64,000 nucleotides of DNA from Cytobacillus gottheilii (GTDB taxonomy: Bacteria; Bacillota; Bacilli; Bacillales; Cytobacillaceae): contig NZ_KV440945.1 in the NCBI RefSeq assembly GCF_001636345.1, positions 4,127,854 to 4,191,853 of the forward strand, written 5' to 3'. This document shows, piece after piece, positions 60,548-64,000 of the stretch; position 1 is the first letter of the stretch; each line of letters opens with the position of its first letter. The notes under the pieces were generated by a model. It saw only the letters and a list, made by a program, of their open reading frames with translations. It ran no database searches and was not told the DNA's origin. The position numbers and the translations under genes are program-made.

Positions 60548-61159
60548 TTAATCAAATTCTAAGTTCAATAAACTTCGTCTAAAATAATACGATTTAATAC
60601 TTTTTAAGCTATGAATATTTTTTCTGCTAGGGTGTAGTGGTCGCTTTTTCTTAGAAATAAATTTTAATTTATTTTTTTGAATATAGTTGAAAACATAAAG
60701 ACAATTTTCTTTATTATATAAATTAACAATATCAATTACAGATTTCACACGTTCATTATGTAATTTAGCTGATAATCCTTTCGGAACATCTCCCCATGCA
60801 AAAATTATTTTATCGGCATTTTTAATTGCTTGGGAGATTGCTACTTTATTTTGATTAACTATATGTATGTTAGTCTTTTTTTTTACTAGATCCCCTAATT
60901 TTTTAGAATTAGGCTCATAGAATGGAAATAAGTTTAAAATATAAATTGTTTCAGAGATTGTACGTAAAGCCTTAATTACTTTGTTAACAGTTTCATCTGA
61001 ATTATTGGCATCGGCTGCACTAGGATTCATCATTATTACCACTGTTTTATGATTATTAGATTGAAGACTATTTTGAATCTCTAACGAAACTCTATAATAG
61101 GTATTCTTTACTGGTTTAATTTTAGAAACTTTTACATAGGAAGGATAATCTTTGGACAA
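60548..61159 (-). CDS. DUF1643 family protein
   Basis: A 203-residue protein with the DUF1643 signatures VVIMMNPSAADANNSDETVN near residues 41-60, ILNLFPFYEP and IIFAWGDVPKGLSA. A basic tail follows (ISKKKRPLHPSRKN). DUF1643 proteins are common in phages and mobile islands; activity unknown, with a Rossmann-like fold presumed. The HPSRK segment is the usual C-terminal motif. It is 45 bp upstream of the membrane-HEPN gene on the same strand, so the two are probably co-transcribed. Confidence 0.87.
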   Translation of the reverse strand: MSKDYPSYVKVSKIKPVKNTYYRVSLEIQNSLQSNNHKTVVIMMNPSAADANNSDETVNKVIKALRTISETIYILNLFPFYEPNSKKLGDLVKKKTNIHIVNQNKVAISQAIKNADKIIFAWGDVPKGLSAKLHNERVKSVIDIVNLYNKENCLYVFNYIQKNKLKFISKKKRPLHPSRKNIHSLKSIKSYYFRRSLLNLEFD

Positions 61160-61473
61160 ATTGTTCCCCTCTCTTATGAATCTGCTGTACTACAAAAAAA
61201 TAAAATATTCTGTAAGAGAATAAAATTTGATACAAAATTATTTATAGATAATTACTTTTTCCTTTTATTTAACATTAGTACTGAAGTAGCTACTTCTGCT
61301 ACACCTTTTACCCTTAATCAATATTTGGTTTCTTTTTTAGGTATCTATTGTGTAGCAACTGATATGGTGTTCATATTTTTCACAAGATACCCATTACATG
61401 AAGGATGCTGGTTATACTTAAAAGCACAATAGTTTATATTGGTACAATAATGCATTTAGTATCTAATCTATTT
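61160..61473. other. AT-rich gap between the DUF1643 gene and the third DUF262 gene
   Basis: No confident gene. A plus-strand frame without a good start reads ISTEVATSATPFTLNQYL and CVATDMVFIFFTRYPLHEG before TAG (61430), possibly a decayed fragment. AGAGGGG near 61167 is the ribosome binding site of the DUF1643 gene. Confidence 0.4.
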
Positions 61474-62523
61474 CTAGAATCCTTCTAACACAAATTTTTT
61501 CATTAAGTTAATTCTTCTTAGGCGATTACTTTTTCTCCTTGTTCCTTCAAGAGATAATTCTAAGTATTCGTTTAACACTGCATTATCTTTATGTCGTTCA
61601 TCGCCAATTACATAATATGAAAATTCTTCTATATTTTTTAACATAACACTCTCTTGTAATATATTAATATTCTTTATATTAGTTAAATAATCGACCACGA
61701 TAATAATCGTATAAAGGTGTGTAACTTTCTTCATAAAATCTAAAATGACCTTACTTTTTGATAACTCTTCTAATACATAAATTATTGCTTTAAAGCGATT
61801 AAAGTCCTCATCTTTTTTCTCATAAATTTCATTAAATGTGTCATATGCCTTATTAATAGCTGTTTGATTTAAGTCACTATCAATTCCAAAACGAAAATAT
61901 ATCAAAATTTGACTTATAAATTCAATATCTGCCATCCTGCGAATTCTTGATGAGGAAAAGATTTCCTTCCAAAAGTTAAAATTTGATATTTTTTCAGCTT
62001 GTTTAATAAACTCACCATTAAATTCGGCGTTTCTTAATTCTTGAGGATTTAATGTTTTATCAGTAGCATTTAATCTTAAAAAAAGTTCAACAATATATTC
62101 TCTCTCTATATTGAAATTAATAACTCTCGCCGTAAAAGGGTAGCTCCAAATAATCTTTTTTTCTTCTACAGTTAATTCACTAAACATTTTATTGGCGTAT
62201 GAGCTTGATGAATTTGATAAATACCTTGCATTTAAGGAAAATTCATCATTAATATAATCATAAACTGCCCCAATTCTTTGTTGACCATCTATTATGCTAG
62301 TAGTCATATCTCCAGTATCTGGGTTAACAGTTTGGTTATATAAATAAATTTCAGGGATTGAATACCCTAATAAAATCGTTTCGATTAATTTAACTTGATC
62401 CTTCGGACCCCAAACATAGTTTCTTTGAAATGACTGATCAACAATTAGGTTACCTGATCTTCTATCATCCACCAAATTCTTTACAGTTCTATTTTCGTTA
62501 GATATCTTTTCAATTATTCTCAC
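61474..62523 (-). CDS. DUF262 protein, operon partner of a nucleotidyltransferase
   Basis: A 349-residue protein with DUF262 motifs FQRNYVW at 32-38 and IIDGQQRIGAVYDY from 77, plus LFLRLNATDKTLNPQELRNA, typical of the DUF262-only subgroup. The C-terminal half is helical and ends in basic residues; no DUF1524 nuclease motif. Its start ATG 62523 lies inside the end of the nucleotidyltransferase gene (14-bp overlap), so it is tightly co-translated with it. It is the last gene of a four-gene unit. Confidence 0.87.
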   Translation of the reverse strand: MRIIEKISNENRTVKNLVDDRRSGNLIVDQSFQRNYVWGPKDQVKLIETILLGYSIPEIYLYNQTVNPDTGDMTTSIIDGQQRIGAVYDYINDEFSLNARYLSNSSSSYANKMFSELTVEEKKIIWSYPFTARVINFNIEREYIVELFLRLNATDKTLNPQELRNAEFNGEFIKQAEKISNFNFWKEIFSSSRIRRMADIEFISQILIYFRFGIDSDLNQTAINKAYDTFNEIYEKKDEDFNRFKAIIYVLEELSKSKVILDFMKKVTHLYTIIIVVDYLTNIKNINILQESVMLKNIEEFSYYVIGDERHKDNAVLNEYLELSLEGTRRKSNRLRRINLMKKFVLEGF

Positions 62524-63106
62524 AGAACTTCACCTTACATTCATTAATAGATTTTTTGTAATAATATTCCACTGCATCCCATGTTTCAAATATCCTATAG
62601 TTTATTTCATTATTTAATTCATATTCCAATTGAATAATTGCCTCAAATTCACCTGTCTTCTCTAGCCAATTTCTATATTCAGAGTTCTTTTCAGAAAACC
62701 CATCAAAAATAATAAACTTTCTAAATATAGCACTTGTTACTTGTTTATGCTTGTAATATTTAAACCTACCAGAGTAAAATTCCTCCAAATACGCATCCCT
62801 AAATGTTCTATAAATATTTGAACTAACGATAGCTATATCAATATCTGAGTCTTCATTAAAATCTTTTAATTCCTTTTCAGGATTTAAACTATAACCTATT
62901 TTTGCACTTCCAAATATATTAATATCATTCTTATGTACACCTAAAAGATTAGCTACGCTTATTTTAAAAGAGTCATATTTTTTTATTGATTCAACGGTAG
63001 GTATATCGCCAAAACAAAAAGCATGACTTCCTAGTAAATCTTCGTTATAAATTTCATCTATATCTTTAGATAAGATTGACTTTTTTTCCTCTAATAATAA
63101 AGACAT
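62510..63106 (-). CDS. Nucleotidyltransferase-fold protein
   Basis: A 198-residue protein with a pol-beta-like nucleotidyltransferase signature: FGSAKIGYSLNPEKE starting near residue 65 and SDIDIAIVS with D88 and D90 as metal ligands. The N-terminal helical region (SILSKDIDEIYNEDLL) and C-terminal YYYKKSINECK are unassigned. Possible roles include protein or RNA nucleotidylation, or oligonucleotide signalling. It overlaps the DUF262 gene and follows the 131-residue gene by about 50 bp. AAGGAGAT precedes ATG 63106. Confidence 0.8.
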   Translation of the reverse strand: MSLLLEEKKSILSKDIDEIYNEDLLGSHAFCFGDIPTVESIKKYDSFKISVANLLGVHKNDINIFGSAKIGYSLNPEKELKDFNEDSDIDIAIVSSNIYRTFRDAYLEEFYSGRFKYYKHKQVTSAIFRKFIIFDGFSEKNSEYRNWLEKTGEFEAIIQLEYELNNEINYRIFETWDAVEYYYKKSINECKVKFCENN

Positions 63107-63156
63107 TTCTTATCTCCTTTATAAAATGATTACTGTACTTTCTGTAGAAAAACGAG

Positions 63157-63552
63157 TTAGATATTTTTCAAGTATTTTGGGTTTATCCTAACCCTCTCAT
63201 TTAAACAATGTTTCTTCCAATAATAGTTATCTCTGTCAACATTATTATTACATAATGAGGTGAACTCATCTCTTAGTTCTTTATTCTCGAAAATAAAATA
63301 ATCTCTATTCTTTTGACCACTCAGCATACTCATAAATGAAAAACCATAAGTTGAATAATTGTTAATCCCTGCTGTTCCCTTTGCAATAATATTTGCTATT
63401 TCTTGTATAGTAAATGTTTTGGTAATATCTTTCCGTTGCTTTTCAACTTCCACTAAAAAACTTACAAATAGTTTATCTGCATTTACGTTGTTTTCAAGAT
63501 TTGTTGTACTAAATAGTTTAAATTCCGGACATTCCCAATCAAAAGCAACCAA
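63157..63552 (-). CDS. Hypothetical protein in the helicase operon
   Basis: A 131-residue soluble protein with alternating charged and aromatic segments (FTIQEIANIIAKGTAGINNY, DYFIFENKELRDEFTSLCNN). No family is recognised. The stop-to-start gap from the helicase gene is only 14 bp and AGGAGGA precedes its start, so it is co-transcribed with the helicase and nucleotidyltransferase. Confidence 0.65.
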   Translation of the reverse strand: MVAFDWECPEFKLFSTTNLENNVNADKLFVSFLVEVEKQRKDITKTFTIQEIANIIAKGTAGINNYSTYGFSFMSMLSGQKNRDYFIFENKELRDEFTSLCNNNVDRDNYYWKKHCLNERVRINPKYLKNI

Positions 63553-63566
63553 TAATTACTTCCTCC

Positions 63567-64000
63567 TTAATTAACGATTAATTCTTTTTCCAAAATGAAT
63601 TCGGCTACATACTTGTTTGAAACTACCTTTTGGTCTGTTACGAACGTTACACTGTATTTTGCTCTAGTTATTGCAACATATAAACCAGCCTTAGACTTCG
63701 GACTACTTACTGCAAGGTAATCATTTTGTAAGAATTTTTGTATCGGCCCATTAACTAAAATAACAACTCTTTCAAAAGTTAGTCCCTTAGATTTTCCGAA
63801 GTTTAGAGGAAATAAATAATCTGGACATTTTGTCCTTTTATCATATCTCAAAACTACTGGCTTATATTTTTTTATATATTTCTGTAGGTCACGACTTTTA
63901 ATATAAAACACACCATCATGACCGGTTATAAGTTTGTTTGTTGAAGTGGTTTGGGGCATTTCAGGGTAAAGTGAATCGGCTACATCGCATATTAATTGGT
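63567..64000 (-). CDS. UvrD/Rep-type SF1 helicase, C-terminal part (continues past the right edge)
   Basis: The frame stays open to the last base; upstream of the internal ATG 63959 it reads QLICDVADSLYPE. About 144 C-terminal residues are visible. They contain motif V-like GKSKGLTFERVVILVNG and motif VI LYVAITRAK, the UvrD_C_2 ending of SF1A helicases. Stand-alone helicases of this kind partner with nucleases or other effectors in defence systems (for example GajB in Gabija). The N-terminal part is outside the window. Confidence 0.85.
   Translation of the reverse strand, partial: QLICDVADSLYPEMPQTTSTNKLITGHDGVFYIKSRDLQKYIKKYKPVVLRYDKRTKCPDYLFPLNFGKSKGLTFERVVILVNGPIQKFLQNDYLAVSSPKSKAGLYVAITRAKYSVTFVTDQKVVSNKYVAEFILEKELIVN

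Noticed and set aside
61200..61432. Start-less plus-strand open frame of about 75 codons
   Set aside because: AT-rich, no start or ribosome binding site, antisense to the flanking operons; noted only as possible decay.
1..64000. CRISPR arrays, tRNA and rRNA genes, prophage structural genes
   Set aside because: No regularly spaced repeats, no CCA-type cloverleafs or rRNA stretches, and no phage capsid, tail or integrase genes were recognised.

Overview
The window looks like the chromosome of an AT-rich, low-GC Gram-positive of the Bacillaceae (Bacillus, Cytobacillus or Mesobacillus-like). This rests on strong AGGAGG-type ribosome binding sites, frequent TTG/GTG starts, an OpuD-type betaine carrier, an S-box (SAM-I) leader, a Fur-box siderophore operon, a sacB-like RAT antiterminator and DUF3231/DUF1456 proteins. 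No rRNA, tRNA or CRISPR array was found.

Layout. 0-9.3 kb is insertion-sequence rich. It holds the 3' end of an IS110 transposase, a DUF3231 gene whose terminator hairpin is split by an IS3-family element, an IS21 element nested in that IS3 (8-bp target duplication), an 867-bp perfect-register tandem duplication of a HAD phosphatase gene, and an intact IS110 element. 9.4-23.9 kb carries a small membrane protein, a TetR/MMPL/secreted coiled-coil export cassette, a MOSC protein, an orphan betaine-binding lipoprotein, a short-chain dehydrogenase, opuD and a GldA-like dehydrogenase behind a BglG/SacY-type attenuator. Two class C-like group II introns (18.5-20.4 and 25.0-26.9 kb) each sit directly behind a Rho-independent terminator.

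24-40.4 kb contains cell-envelope and regulatory genes: two linked membrane proteins, a DUF1992 protein, a LysR/galactarate dehydratase pair, an IS1182 element, a two-component system with an FtsX-type ABC transporter, GtrA and an MprF C-domain protein. This stretch is dotted with six same-orientation copies of an intergenic repeat of about 50 bp. 40.5-51.2 kb holds a large helicase-nuclease fusion (possible single-gene defence), a DUF1456 protein, a cyclase-family hydrolase under a SAM riboswitch, and a Fur-box siderophore uptake operon (binding protein, two permeases, ATPase, flavin reductase).

51.9-64 kb is accessory. A 4-kb block of small immunity-like genes (a lipoprotein, DUF4275-like, CPCC, a frameshifted gene, DUF3885) is bracketed by 43-bp direct repeats, the right one cutting into a structured leader plus a broken small Cys-rich gene. 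Next comes an apparent defence island: two overlapping DUF262 genes (one with a DUF1524 HNH-like end), a membrane protein with a HEPN-like R-x4-H motif, a DUF1643 protein, and a tight operon of UvrD-like helicase, an unknown 131-aa protein, a nucleotidyltransferase-fold protein and a third DUF262 protein. These last two clusters are the best candidates for an undescribed system.
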